Part shown: positions 21,180-21,684 of the stretch, piece by piece
How positions within the stretch are numbered: the first letter of the stretch is position 1
How the letters are laid out: every line of letters starts with the position of its first letter
Source: a virus
Direction: 5' to 3' (one strand)
Length of the DNA stretch: 21,684 nucleotides
IMG/VR virus record: IMGVR_UViG_3300019776_000503
Span: 1-21,684 of that record
Position numbers and translations under genes: made by a program
Notes under the pieces: generated by a model
Database searches by the model: none
Seen by the model: the letters and a program-made list of their open reading frames with translations, nothing else
Told to the model about the DNA's origin: nothing

Positions 21180-21656
21180 ATGAACTTCAATCAAATAATC
21201 CCTTACGCTTATCAAGGCACGGCAAAGATGGTTTTTTATTTTGATATGATCTATGATTATCCTTATATAGATAGTTGGGTTATGATATTAAAATCTCGTA
21301 TGACTGGTGAAAGGGTTGGGCCTTTTACTTGTAATGTTGTAAATAAGGACGAGCGTTCAGTGATGCTTTCATATGAAATCACAAACGCACCAGATCAGGT
21401 TGATTGGGAAGTCGGGGTTATTTATATACGGGATGAAGGATACTGGGATTATGAACTTTTTAATCCTGTGAATATAGATCTGGTAAAACCAATCCCGGCT
21501 TCTCGTGGTTCTATATATTTCTATATAGATCCATCTAAAAATGATATATTCCCTCAAACTTATCCCGAGATTGATTTTGTTGATCCACAAGAAAAAGGAT
21601 ATGATTTTAATGATGACTTTGAGGCGGATGTATATAACTCAAATCCAATAACATAA
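21180..21656 (+). CDS. Structural protein of unknown function
   Basis: A 158-residue, strongly beta-type protein. It begins with QGTAKMVFYFDMIYDYPYID, continues with WVMILKSRMTGERVGPF and YEITNAPDQVDWEVGVIYI, then GYWDYELFNP, and ends in an acidic tail (FNDDFEADVYNS). It resembles small neck or virion beta-sandwich proteins next to capsid genes in Bacteroidota phages, but I cannot name a family. It begins a new unit, after the terminator at 21127 and a TATATTTA box. Confidence 0.6.
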   Translation: MNFNQIIPYAYQGTAKMVFYFDMIYDYPYIDSWVMILKSRMTGERVGPFTCNVVNKDERSVMLSYEITNAPDQVDWEVGVIYIRDEGYWDYELFNPVNIDLVKPIPASRGSIYFYIDPSKNDIFPQTYPEIDFVDPQEKGYDFNDDFEADVYNSNPIT

Positions 21657-21671
21657 AAAAAAATATATAAT

Positions 21672-21684
21672 ATGAATAAAAAAG
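21672..21684 (+). CDS. Start of next gene (partial)
   Basis: ATG at 21672 with an A/T-rich leader of the same AATATG kind as other starts in the window, giving MNKK before the right edge. The gene runs off the window, so nothing more can be said. Confidence 0.4.

Noticed and set aside
1-21684. tRNA genes, CRISPR arrays, insertion sequences, diversity-generating retroelement, attachment sites
   Set aside because: Looked for and not found by eye: no tRNA-like GTTCGA arm with acceptor pairing, no regular spacer-repeat array, no transposase, reverse transcriptase or integrase, and the two 129-bp copies do not differ by adenine-specific changes.

Overview
This window looks like part of a tailed (siphovirus-like) phage or prophage genome whose host is probably a member of the Bacteroidota. 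All convincing genes lie on the plus strand, are tightly packed and often overlap by ATGA. The DNA is AT-rich, Shine-Dalgarno-like sites are essentially absent, and starts sit in A/T-rich leaders of the ...AATATG type. Several structural proteins (about 10754-14641, 20552-21103) resemble families typical of Bacteroidota phages. The host assignment is inference; no taxonomic marker gene is present.

Layout. (1) 1-667 has no convincing gene. It carries perfect or near-perfect hairpins, a 129-bp tandem duplication and a 10-bp phased A-rich repeat just before the first gene. (2) 668-4002 is a modification cassette: an exostosin/GT47-like glycosyltransferase, a second glycosyltransferase of the nucleotide-diphospho-sugar type, an HNH-AP2 homing endonuclease, a class I SAM methyltransferase and a TylF/MycF-type sugar O-methyltransferase. 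(3) 3999-5499 holds a sigma-70-like/HTH protein, two small proteins of unknown function and a short N6-adenine DNA methyltransferase. (4) 5519-7037 is the packaging pair, a DUF5681-like small terminase candidate and a complete large terminase. (5) 7100-8876 holds a second HNH endonuclease followed by two FkbM-type methyltransferases. (6) 8877-17333 is the neck and tail module: a putative neck protein, an HK97 gp10-like protein, a tail assembly chaperone with an apparent -1 frameshift at a run of ten T, two large tail proteins and the tape measure. (7) 17350-21103 is the head module: a multidomain XkdF-like maturation protease, a scaffold, the major capsid protein and a putative tail tube protein, closed by a strong intrinsic terminator. 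(8) 21180-21656 is a structural-looking unknown gene, and the next gene begins at 21672. Portal, lysis and replication genes are not in the window.

How it works together. The terminases package DNA into the capsid built from scaffold, protease and MCP. The chaperone, tape measure and tail proteins build a tail that I estimate, from the rule of about 0.15 nm per tape-measure residue, at roughly 130 nm. The glycosyltransferases and sugar-type methyltransferases could build or cap a methylated glycan on the virion or the host surface (inference). Four gene starts share the exact pattern TATATTTATNRRTAT and a fifth has a variant. In four of these five the predicted transcription start falls at or next to the ATG, suggesting phage-specific promoters that make leaderless or nearly leaderless mRNAs, perhaps read by the sigma-like protein at 3999-4499.
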